Assembly (NCBI RefSeq): GCF_000143415.4
Contig: NW_003314289.1
Span: 1,479,023 to 1,543,022, forward strand
DNA length: 64,000 nucleotides
Origin: Selaginella moellendorffii
Taxonomy: Eukaryota > Streptophyta > Lycopodiopsida > Selaginellales > Selaginellaceae
Reading direction: 5' to 3'
The notes under the pieces are model-generated. The model saw only the letters and a list, made by a program, of their open reading frames with translations, was not told the DNA's origin and did no database searches. Position 1 is the stretch's first letter, and every line of letters begins with the position of its first letter. The translations under genes were made by a program, and so were the position numbers. This document shows positions 33,901-42,841 of this stretch, one piece after another.

Positions 33901-36280
33901 GCCATTTTGATTATAGATCGTTGTGAATATTCAGACACGAGGACTGAAAAGCGCACTGGTGGTGCGTCGAAGAAGGACAAACAGAAAAGCAATAGGAAAA
34001 AAGGAGGTACAAATTATATTTGCAATGGCGTGTGGTCTCATGCCATTCCTTGCAAGAGACACTTCTTCAAAGGCAAAACAGGCAAGCACCAGCCAAGCTC
34101 AAACTGACAGTGGTCATAAAAAGCGAAAGCACGTTGGACAGTCGTCGAGATCAGAGGCGTTTGATTCGAAAAGGAAGAAGGGCAACGAAAAGATGATAGG
34201 TAATGCCTCGCGGTTATGGCGTGTGTGCTCATGCCATTCATTGCAGATCAAGGGCTGAGTGAAAGCAGGCAGTCGCCACCTCATGACTCAGATTCCTATG
34301 GCGTACTCCCCTTCCCCAATCTCAATGGAGAGGTACAATGGATGAGGGAAGCTTTTCAAGGCAGGGCCACGTTTTTCTCATCTTGTCGTCTTCGAAAGGT
34401 GCAAGAACATGCAGAAACCATGTTAAGACAGTCGGGTGAGGATACGGTCCTAGGTCACGCACTAAAACAGGCTATGGATGTCTTGTATTTTGAGATGGAG
34501 ACTCGGCCAGATGATTTTCCCAAGATGGTCCTGGAAGAACAAGCCATCCAGCCTGAGCAGCCTATGGAAGAAATGCAGGAGGGGGATGAGGAGCCAGAGA
34601 AAGATAATGAGCAAGAAGAGCAGAAGGACGAAGAGGAGGACAAAGAAGAGGAGGACGAAGAAGAGGAGGACAAAGAGGACTTGGATGGTCCTCACAATGG
34701 TGACGATCACAATAACGACGACGACGATGATGACGACGATGGCCAGCCTGAGGTGGCCAAAGAGCGGCGGAGGAAGGTCATACAAGACAAACCATCAGGT
34801 AAATAATAATACATCCATTCCTAACCTTTTACCATTTCTAACATTGTCCATGTAGGTCGCAGAGCAAATGGTAAGTAGAGATTATTCAATTGAATTTACA
34901 AACTCTAGCCTTTAGTGTCGAGGAAGGATAGTGCCAAGCAAGGGTCGAAACGTATGTCCAATCCTTCAGAATCAGCAGTGCGCTCAAGTGATATCGGTCC
35001 TAGTTCCTCAATAGCAGTTGATGGTAAATACAGCATAGTCGATTCAATGTGCTAATGAGTTTGTTTTTAGTAGCACGGGAGGATACCATCTCAATCGAAG
35101 GGAGATATTTGGACATGCATATGGATCCGCCAGTGGACTCTACTTGGCTGCAAGAGTCATCAGAGCTGGTGGAGGCTACTATCCATATCAACGCCAAGCA
35201 AGCTGACCACGCTCCACTTGATGCTGCCCATACCACTGAGTCAATCTTGTCCACGTATCCAACTGACGGTGACCAGGCGCCATTGGACCCACATGAGGCC
35301 GCCCCAGCCGCCGAGCCGGTCGTATCCTCATTTCCAATGGACTCAACGTGTGCCCAATCGTCTGACTACGCGCCGTTGGAACCTCCCTACACCGCCCCTG
35401 CTGCCTGTTCGGTCATGTCCACTTTGCCAACGGAGGCACCAGCTGAAATGGCGTGTGATCACATGCCATCGGAACCACCCCATGCCACTGTTGAGCCAGT
35501 TGTACCAGAGTCTACAGCTGAAATGGCATGTGCCCACACGCCATCGGATGCGATTGACCCCACATTGCAGAGGAGAGTATTTCCGCCCTTCACGTTTCCT
35601 CGACCAAAACCCTCTCAACGACCATCGGGAGCAACATTCGCTAATATTGTAGATGGTAAAATTGACTTGTACCATTTTTTATGCTGATGCATTTCATTTC
35701 AGAGTCACGGCGAAGGTACTGTATCGTTTTTGATCTGAACGGTGTCCTTTTCTCCCATGAGTGTGGCTCGTCCTCAAATGTCATTGCACCCTCCAAAACC
35801 TGCGGTCGCAAGTTGGTCAAAAGAGACAGATTCACATTAATCACACGGGAGAAACTGCGGGATCTAATAATGACCATGCGACACTTAAAACAGAGGGCCG
35901 GGTTCAATTTGCAATTGGGAGTTTGGATATCCATGATGCGCCACAATGCATTAACGTTGCTACAGATGATGCACGATCAGACGCGAGTAATATTACCATT
36001 TGACTTTCTCCTAACGCAGGAGGATTGCTTGACTATGGTCCATGTGAGGGGTAGCAAGCCCATCTTCGTCAAGCCAGAGGCTGTAGTGATGAACCGGACT
36101 GCTAGCTCAAGTGAAATCCTCATCATCGATGACTCGCCGATTAAAACTGCAGCGAACACGCACACATATGCAGTGCACCCCATCTCTTGCAGTATGGAAA
36201 CTAGGGAGAAGAAACCGTATGTTCTGGGGGACCTTGCAAAACGGCTTGGAGCGATGGTGATAGAGAACCGGCCAGTCTAG
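30943..36280 (+). pseudogene. Large multi-exon gene: ParB-like segment, acidic region, FCP1/HAD-like phosphatase; one internal TAG
   Basis: The second gene of the transposon. My model is ATG 30943-30945, then 31185-32363, 32418-33741, 33792-33878, 33917-34006, 34059-34199, 34247-34798, 34856-34870, 34916-35023, 35071-35655 and 35703-36280, about 1,553 residues; the start is uncertain. Residues ~225-330 look ParB/sulfiredoxin-like: VYTIDVSRIDIQ, SDEWVEKLKKKM, then FYAVSG followed by TAG and HSSLAMQEI, where a GQH-type motif is expected. So the TAG at 32088-32090 is probably CAG mutated. The middle (to ~940) is helical and unrecognised. Residues ~1050-1110 are strongly acidic. The C terminus has CIVFDLNGVLF and ILIIDDSPIK, as in FCP1-like phosphatases. 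After TAG 36278-36280 the frame stays open to 36565 (95 more codons). It could be a recent pseudogene or be read through. Confidence 0.7.
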
Positions 36281-36565
36281 GAGGTGGCTGCAGAAATCAA
36301 CCAAATGGCAGATGGAACGGTATATCAGAAGCCATTTGATCGGACAGACACCAGTCATCATTTATGGCATGTATATTGTCTAGCCAAGCACTATCCGCAT
36401 CTCCATAATCTGCTCAACCGGATGGGTTCTTCGACCACTGAACATGAGCGTGGACGTATTAGAGAAGAGATGGCATTACTATTGGGTTTAAATCCTGATA
36501 GTGTGGAGAGTGATGAAATTCCAAGATTATTGTATAGGCGTTGGAGGCAAAAAATAACAGTCTGA
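36281..36565 (+). other. In-frame continuation after the second TAG
   Basis: The frame of the phosphatase exon continues for 94 residues after a single TAG and ends at TGA 36563-36565. The translation looks like real protein (LWHVYCLAKHYPHLHNLL and EMALLLGLNPDSVE), not noise. I infer that the ancestral protein ended here. The first residue after the stop context is consistent with CAG to TAG. Confidence 0.6.
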
Positions 36566-36983
36566 GATGGCATGTATTTATTTAAAAATGTAACTTATTA
36601 TGGCATGGGGTTCCATGCAATTGTATTAATATTAAAAGACAATTCTTTGAGAGGATTTGCATTATACTAGAAGTGTTACAGCATGTTATTGGAAGTCTAC
36701 GAAGTTGTTTTATTAATAATGGGAAAGTAAAGATTGAATGGGGACTTGGGCTCCACCTAGACTCGGAGCAACTGAGCCAATATTAAAAGGATGGAAAGAA
36801 ATTGGACGACGATGACAAGGAGAAGAGAGAGGTGAAGCAGTGGCAGGGGGAGGAGAAGTGATTGAGTAGACATTTCCTTGTTTAAAATAAAATGGCATGT
36901 GCCTCAATGCAGTTGAATTTTGTTATATTTATATACTATATAAAGGTTTGGAAACCTTATTTTACAAGTGGGATAATGACAAT

Positions 36984-37008
36984 TCCCACTTTAACGAAAT
37001 AGAGCTTA
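36984..37008 (-). repeat. Right terminal inverted repeat
   Basis: Exact reverse complement of 23586-23610. A small hairpin (AAGGTTT GG AAACCTT) lies just inside at 36943-36958. Confidence 0.9.
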
Positions 37009-40000
37009 GATGCAAAAGTAAGTTTTGCTGATGGTCGTAAGTTTGAATCAATAATGGTCTTAGAGGATGGCTAGAGATAGGATATATCATTTGCTACAAT
37101 AGCATTTGGTGGACAACAATATATATATATACCTATATATATTTGTATATATATACACATATATTACCCTACCTAAATAATATGCTAAGTATAGTACTAT
37201 AGCCTATAAATCATTTATTTAGGACTAAATTTGGTCCATCCATTCATATATATGAGTAGAGGTTTAAACCCAATTAATATATTTATTCCACTCATATACT
37301 TATATTTTTAAATAATTTGTTGCGTGTTACATATAACAATGCTTGGTTTGCTCAATAGTAGTATTATTCCTATTTAATAACTTTATTAATAAAAAATTAT
37401 AAACATATAAATACAAGATTAATTTTATTGAATATTAAATCATTAGATGATAAAGTAAATTAGAATATGCTTAGAAGTGTTTAGGAAAGTTTATAACTTA
37501 TAAATACAAGATTAATCTAAATAAATAACAACCATTAGATGGTAGAATATCCTAAAATATCCAGCCATATTCAAATTAAACAAACCAAAAAAGACTTAAA
37601 AGACTTGTGTTGTAGTATTGATCTAAAGCAAGCTTTTTGAGTTAGCAAACCCAAAAGACTTGATTCATCATCGAGCTTAAAGGTCCTATAGTGTGTCTTC
37701 CCACAGATTCATCTTCATGATCTAGAACAAATTCATGCAAGCTATTACAGATTAATCCTGTCTCTGCTGCAATTGAACTTTAGAGCTTTGATGAATGGTG
37801 TTTGTATGCTTGAGGCTCCACTGATCTAGTAGCTTCTTCTGCAGGTGCTCCAAGATTCGCAACCACCTTGAACTGGAGATAGGGGCTTAGAAACATCAGC
37901 TTCCTGTTGCTATCCCAAAGCGGGTGCATGGATGACCAGGATGTGTGTGAGCAGGATCCAAGCTCCTCCATGATTTCTTGGCTTGCAACCATCGCCTCAA
38001 ACTTCTTCAGATACAGCTCATTCACTTAGGCCATGAAAGCCACCATAGCAGCTTGGGCATTTGATCTGTAAGAGTGTCCAGACTCTCCAGTGTGGACTCC
38101 AGCAGCTTGGATTGCACAATCCAGGTTGCCAGCACCTTGGAATTGGAAGGCCTGTGCCACCCAAAGCAGGAAACAACAAAACTTGTGGTATAAGGTTTGG
38201 AGGTACATGATAAAGTGCCCAGGTGGCATGGAGGCTTCAGTGATGCCTAGAGGGATCTACAATCTAGCATTTATGGTTGAGATCAAAGTGGATCGTGGTG
38301 TCTTCCGTGGCATCTGATCGAACACATGTTGTGCCTCCTCCATATGACAAGCCACCAGCATTACCACCCAAGTGAAGCCGTTCTTCTCTCTGACGTCGTT
38401 GAAAGCTCTCCAAGTTATGGAGTAGGAGTGTTTAAGGATTTGTGGCCCATCCTTGTATTTATCTGTGTTTACTAGCTAATAGTGATCTTTAGAAGTTTGT
38501 GGGATCTTTCTATGTATTTGAGAGACCCTTCTACAGCATGTTCCAGTGCCTCAACTCCCTCACCGTGGGGTTTCTTATGGAGAGACTTTAACATGTCTTA
38601 TGGTTCTTATGGCCCGAAGAGTTTTGTGAGTTTCTTAGGGAGACTTTAACGTGTCTTTTCCACTTGTGCCCATGCCTTTGGCAACTCTTTTGGGGCTGCA
38701 TGTGGGCAAGATCAATGCTCAAGAGCCTTGGTCAATGCTTTTGTAGTTTGGGCCAGTGACACGTGGACCAGTCACAATGAGTTCAATTCATCAACCTTAC
38801 CTTAGGAGTTCAGTTATGATATGCTAGTCTTTTATTAGTTTTTCTAAAAATAGATCTAGCTGCTCCAGGAATCTTGGAACCATCAAAGTGGCTCACATGA
38901 CAAATTGGTCAATCTTGGATAGGAGGGGAGGTACACATGGAAACTGTCAGCAGTAAATAGCAATTTCTGGGCAGCAGGTGAGCCTCCAATAGCAAAGAGT
39001 GGATTTTAGTGCCTCGTACTCAGCTGTGAGCAACATAGGACATTCCGAAGGTTGAGTTACAAATAGACCACCATATAAGTCTGGTTTATAAATAAAAAAA
39101 CCTATAAACAAATAATATCCATTTTAAAATAAGTTTTTGCACTTTGCTTGGTTTACTTAATACTAGTGTTATTCTTATTATTAGTCCAATTGATCAAATG
39201 GAAATTATAAATATGTTTATAAATCATAAATGCAAGATTAATCTAAATGAATAACAACCGTTAGATGGTAAAATATCCTATATAATAAATCACAAACAAA
39301 CCAAAAAAGCTTCACATTAGCAATATTTTAATATCTCACAAAGATAATATGTAAGGAAGAATTTCATCTCTCTTAGTTTTTCTTTTAAAATTGAAAATTT
39401 TCTAAAACCATTGACAAAGAGCAAATTTAAGAATTAGTACAATAAAATCAGGTGTTCCTTATAGACAAATAAATTGCTAAATATTGGATTGAGGAAACTT
39501 GATATTCCTCAAGAAAAAAGGTGGTAGAATCTTTATTATCCTACATAAGTTATTTTGTGCCTCTTCCATGTTGGCTGTTTGTATGTATTTATGTAATGCC
39601 TTTTTGAAAGGTTCCTGTTTAGAGTCGTTTAACACAAGCTCATGGTGCGTGGATCATTACAAAAGCAATCTCTAGGTAGATGCGCAGGCGGTTGTGCGTT
39701 TCAGGGGTAGAACCGATGATCAAATAGATCCATACTCTGAACTGGGGCGAAGACATCTACTCATCCAGTCTCGCCAAGCCTGACTTATAGTACAGCTCAT
39801 AGCTTGATATTCCTAAAGAAAGAAATGGAACAATTCTCAATTTGAAGTTATGACTATTTCATTTGATGGCCACACATACGATTACACAAAACAAGGTGAA
39901 AGAAAATCACGAAACAACGATGAAACTAGAAACCTGTTAGCTTCCTTCTTCGGACTAGACTGCTTGATTTTTAGAAGCTCCAATTCACATGGTTATTACG

Positions 40001-40136
40001 TTCCCGCGACCAAATCCATCCTGCAAGGAAGAGGACAACATCAAAAAATCAATCTCTCGCACTCGCATACCTGGATGAGTGTTGTCGACGATGCAGAGTT
40101 TGGCGTACTGCCGTGAAGCCGAGCGGAGACAAATTC
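37009..40136. other. AT-rich intergenic DNA with direct repeats
   Basis: There is a TA-rich stretch at 37120-37160. About 37341-37560 and 39140-39300 are related direct repeats (TGCTTGGTTT, and CAAGATTAATCTAAAT followed by AACAACC(A/G)TTAGATGG). They flank about 1.6 kb that contains the PPR and unknown relics, and may be remains of an inserted unit. The part after about 40000 is the 3' flank of eRF1. Confidence 0.5.
37780..38412 (-). pseudogene. PPR-protein relic followed by an unrecognised decayed frame
   Basis: Reading the minus strand from 38412: VREKNGFTWVVMLVACHMEE is followed by AQHVFDQMPRKTP. This is the PPR repeat signature common in plant organelle RNA-editing factors, but it is broken soon after. 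Further down, two frames joined in phase across one stop (38229-38026 and 38025-37780) read YLKKFEAMVASQEIMEELGS and LQFKVVANLGAPAEEATRS, which I cannot assign. No intact gene is left. Confidence 0.55.
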
Positions 40137-41450
40137 CTAGTCCGAGTCGTCGTACACGCCCTCGTCGTCGGAGATCTCATCGAAGGTCCTCATGTCCAGC
40201 TGGTAGCGCAAGATCCCTCCGATCCCTCCAAAGCCCCGGCAAAACTGCGACCCCTCCTGGGACTTGTTGGTGATGAACTCGAGCGTGCACCCAAACCGCC
40301 GGTACTCGTTCGCAAACCACTCGAGCAGCGCGATCTTGTCCTGCACCTCCAGCTCCGCCTGCGTCTCCGGGTCCCGGAAGTGCGACTGGTCCGACTCGTG
40401 CTCCTTGCTCAGGTGCTTGATGATGATCTCCCCGCTCACCGAGTGCTTGAGCGTGTAGCGCATCACCTCCAGCGCCTCCCACACGATGAGCGTCTCCACC
40501 GCCCCCATCTCCAGCGCCTTGAGCGTGTCATCGATGCCAAACACGTACTTGCCCGTGTCCTGGCTGATCTCCTCAAAGTACTTGCCAATCAGCCGCTTCT
40601 CCTGGATGAACTTGACGTTGGACAGGATCTCGGCCGAGAGCTCGATCGCCTGGTTGAACCCATTCTCCCCGCCGTAGGAAACGTCCACCACGTTGAGCAC
40701 CTTGGTCTGGAGCCGTGGATCAAACATGTCCGACTGCCCGAGCTCCGTCTTGAAGTCCGCCGACCCCGCGAGGATGAGCCCGGCAACGTTGGGCTGGCTC
40801 GTCACCGGGTTGACGAAGAACTGCGTCGCTAGCTCCGCGGTCTTCCTCACGTAGTTGTGCCTCTTCTCCATCCGGAGCCTCGCGAAACGCAGCGCCGACT
40901 GCCCTCCACGGCCGTGCTTCTTGGGCAGATCCACCGTGAACTTGTGGAGAACCTCGCGAGTGTTGCCGCTGAGCGTGCCAAAGAGGGTCCCGTTTCCATC
41001 CATGATGATGAAGCCGAACTTCTCGTCGGACTCCAGGAGCTCGTTGAGCGCCTCGGTGTGGAACTTGTTGTCGCAGAGGTAGAGCGACGCGTTGATGGGC
41101 TTGAAAGGCTCGAAGTCGATGGTCACCTTCTTCTCCTTGCCGTCCTCGGTGACGATGGTGCCCGTGTAGAGCACCAGGCCATTGGGCGGCACCTTGTTGT
41201 AGAGCTTGAGGCGCTGCTGGGCGGAGGTGATGGCGCCGAGCACCGACTGGCGATTCACGCGGTTCTTGATGTTGGAGGCCGTGCCGAATTCGTCGCCAAG
41301 CATCTTCTGGACGCGATTGACCTGGTCGCGCGGCGGCATGATGAGCGAGATCATGCTGGTGCCGTTGCCCCTCGCGGATTCCAGCGCCTTGATCAGCTTT
41401 TTGATCTTCCATATCTCGATGTTCTTGTCGGTCTCAGCGCCGTCCGCCAT
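40137..41450 (-). CDS. ERF1: Eukaryotic peptide chain release factor 1 (eRF1)
   Basis: The cytosolic factor that recognises all three stop codons and triggers peptide release together with eRF3. Single coding exon of 437 residues, the normal length. I start at 41450 ([18 protein letters not shown]); a CCAG 3' splice site lies directly upstream and a GTAAGA donor at about 41509, so a 57-nt leader intron precedes the ATG. The GGQ release motif ([10 protein letters not shown]), the YLCDNKF (YxCxxxF) stop-codon motif and the plant-type C terminus ending YDDSD are all present. The NIKS motif that contacts the first stop base reads NIKN here (residues 60-63, codons 41273-41262), a Ser-to-Asn change explained by one G-to-A step. 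GC-rich codon use fits high expression. Confidence 0.97.
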   Translation of the reverse strand: MADGAETDKNIEIWKIKKLIKALESARGNGTSMISLIMPPRDQVNRVQKMLGDEFGTASNIKNRVNRQSVLGAITSAQQRLKLYNKVPPNGLVLYTGTIVTEDGKEKKVTIDFEPFKPINASLYLCDNKFHTEALNELLESDEKFGFIIMDGNGTLFGTLSGNTREVLHKFTVDLPKKHGRGGQSALRFARLRMEKRHNYVRKTAELATQFFVNPVTSQPNVAGLILAGSADFKTELGQSDMFDPRLQTKVLNVVDVSYGGENGFNQAIELSAEILSNVKFIQEKRLIGKYFEEISQDTGKYVFGIDDTLKALEMGAVETLIVWEALEVMRYTLKHSVSGEIIIKHLSKEHESDQSHFRDPETQAELEVQDKIALLEWFANEYRRFGCTLEFITNKSQEGSQFCRGFGGIGGILRYQLDMRTFDEISDDEGVYDDSD

Positions 41451-41569
41451 CCCTGGCAAGGAGAGAGGAGAGATGGATCAGAGAATGGAATCGAGAATTC
41501 GCGTCTTACCGCTCGACCGCGCTCCGCTGCTGGACGCCACACTGCCCACCGCCAGAGAAAACCCTAACC

Positions 41570-42728
41570 CTACGAGGGGGATGAGGGGCGAATATCCACC
41601 GGCATCTTCCAAGAGTTTGTTTGAGCTTTGGCCTCTCGGAAATTCTCGAGCGCCTCGCGGACACGTCTCAAGCTGGGAAAAGAAAGTCACGATCAGCGCA
41701 TTCTTCCACTCTCACTGGACGACGATCACTCGAGAAAACCGGAGGAGAGATTTCATACTTACTTCGATACGCTTGACCACTTCTCGAGCAGGCGATCGGC
41801 TTCCAGGAACTTTAGCGGCGAATCGGCCAAGCCCAAGACGAGAGCTTTCCAGTCTTGTCGCTGGAAGAGCTCCTTCGCGAGATCTAGATCCGGTTGTTCC
41901 ACTGCGGCGCGGACGAAGCCGGAGAGATCTTGTTTGAGCTGCTTTGGATCCAATCGCCAGGCTTGCAATCTGGGAGGAGCGATGGTGTCAATCCAACTTA
42001 CTTGGAAAGTTGGAATGGACTGACCTGGAGGATGGAGCGAGCTTGGAGTAGAGCTTTTCCTCGCGGAGGATGTCCAGTAGCTCGATGATTCTTCCAGTGG
42101 CAGCGTCGCTGGACGATCCGGGATTTTTTACGTAGAGCATGCACGACGATGGTGTCTTGAGCTTGCAGCGAGGAATGTCCGTGGCCACCTTGAGCACGGC
42201 CTCGATGAGAGGAAGAGCTTGGTCACCTGGGAGAGAAGGAAAGAAACTTATAAGAACACGAAGAACGCGAACGATTCCATAGGAAGCTGGCATACCTTGT
42301 CCATTCTTGACGAATCCTTTGCAAGTCTCGGCGAGCTTCTCCAGGCACGACATGGAAATGCAGGATCCATATTCCACTCGCTCTTGCGATACAGCGAGAT
42401 TATCGTCGAGATTCTTGCCCTGGCATCTGTCCATCTCTGGAATCCCCTGTCCCACGCAGCCGGGCCGAGAATCGCCGTGGAATGCCGCCGATGAGAGAAT
42501 GGACACCAGCGCCTCGATGGAGAATGCCGTCGTTCTTGGATAGAGCTGCAAGGAATGGATCTATTACCGCATTGCAAGAATCACAGGCAAACTTACAGCG
42601 GCGGCAGTAAATCCCATCATTCCCAGCGCCCGATCGACCAGCGGCGATCGAGCCTGGCACGACAGCGCGCCGGGAAATGGATCGGCGGAAGGCGAGGCGC
42701 GCGACACAAGCTCTTCCAGTTGTTGCAT
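41570..42728 (-). CDS. Conserved-looking five-exon gene of unknown function
   Basis: Exons in coding order are 42728-42597, 42545-42296, 42226-42025, 41969-41763 and 41672-41570. All have good GT/AG sites and phases join into 297 residues, ending VDIRPSSPS. The protein looks alpha-helical and soluble, with segments such as ALGMMGFTAAALYPRTTAFS, LIEAVLKVATDIPRC, LKQDLSGFVRAAVEQPDLDL and LFQRQDWKALVLGLADSP. I recall plant proteins of unknown function with a similar C-terminal pattern, but I cannot name a family. The 3' end is only ~60 bp from the eRF1 leader and its start is 113 bp from the allantoinase start on the other strand. Confidence 0.8.
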
Positions 42729-42841
42729 CTCCTAGAACCCTAGCCGCATATTCTCCTAATTGAAATCGAACATTCCGCTAGAATCCCAACTGACAGAATA
42801 GGATTGTCCTTAATTTAAACCCACGTGGAAAACCTCGGGCA
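42729..42841. promoter_or_regulatory. Short bidirectional promoter region
   Basis: Only 113 bp separate the start codons of the unknown minus-strand gene and allantoinase. The two 5' leaders and core promoters must overlap here, so the genes are likely to share regulation. No clear TATA box is seen. Confidence 0.6.

Larger units (their letters stand above)
23586..37008. mobile_element. 13.4 kb TIR-bounded DNA transposon with two divergent genes and palindromic repeats
   Basis: The segment starts with TAAGCTCTATTTCGTTAAAG plus GTGGGA and ends with the exact reverse complement, a perfect 25-bp inverted repeat. If TA at each end is the target duplication, the repeat proper is 23 bp starting AGCTC; a 2-bp GA also flanks both sides, so the duplication is not settled. 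Just inside each end is a short hairpin (23640-23659 and 36943-36958). Inside are a transposase-like gene on the minus strand, a large ParB-like/phosphatase gene on the plus strand, about 25 copies of one 22-bp near-palindrome, two GC-rich minisatellites and an assembly gap. I do not recognise the superfamily. The HTHEDVD-type transposase recalls uncharacterised eukaryotic proteins that I believe are labelled DUF7869, which I cannot verify here. Confidence 0.8.

Noticed and set aside
31164-36565. Reassignment of UAG to Gln as the explanation of the in-frame TAGs
   Set aside because: Other genes in the window end in TAG in the expected place (for example the receptor kinase, the 297-residue gene, allantoinase), so the standard code applies.
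24131-36913. The regularly recurring palindrome as a CRISPR array
   Set aside because: Spacing is irregular (tens of bases to >1 kb), many copies lie in exons or introns of a eukaryotic gene, and no Cas-like gene is present.
41451-41459. A three-codon N-terminal extension of eRF1 starting at TTG
   Set aside because: It needs a non-ATG start and overlaps a good 3' splice site; the ATG at 41450 gives the normal plant eRF1 start.
40113-41567. Plus-strand frames of ~240 residues over eRF1
   Set aside because: Antisense shadows of the strongly GC-biased third positions of eRF1.
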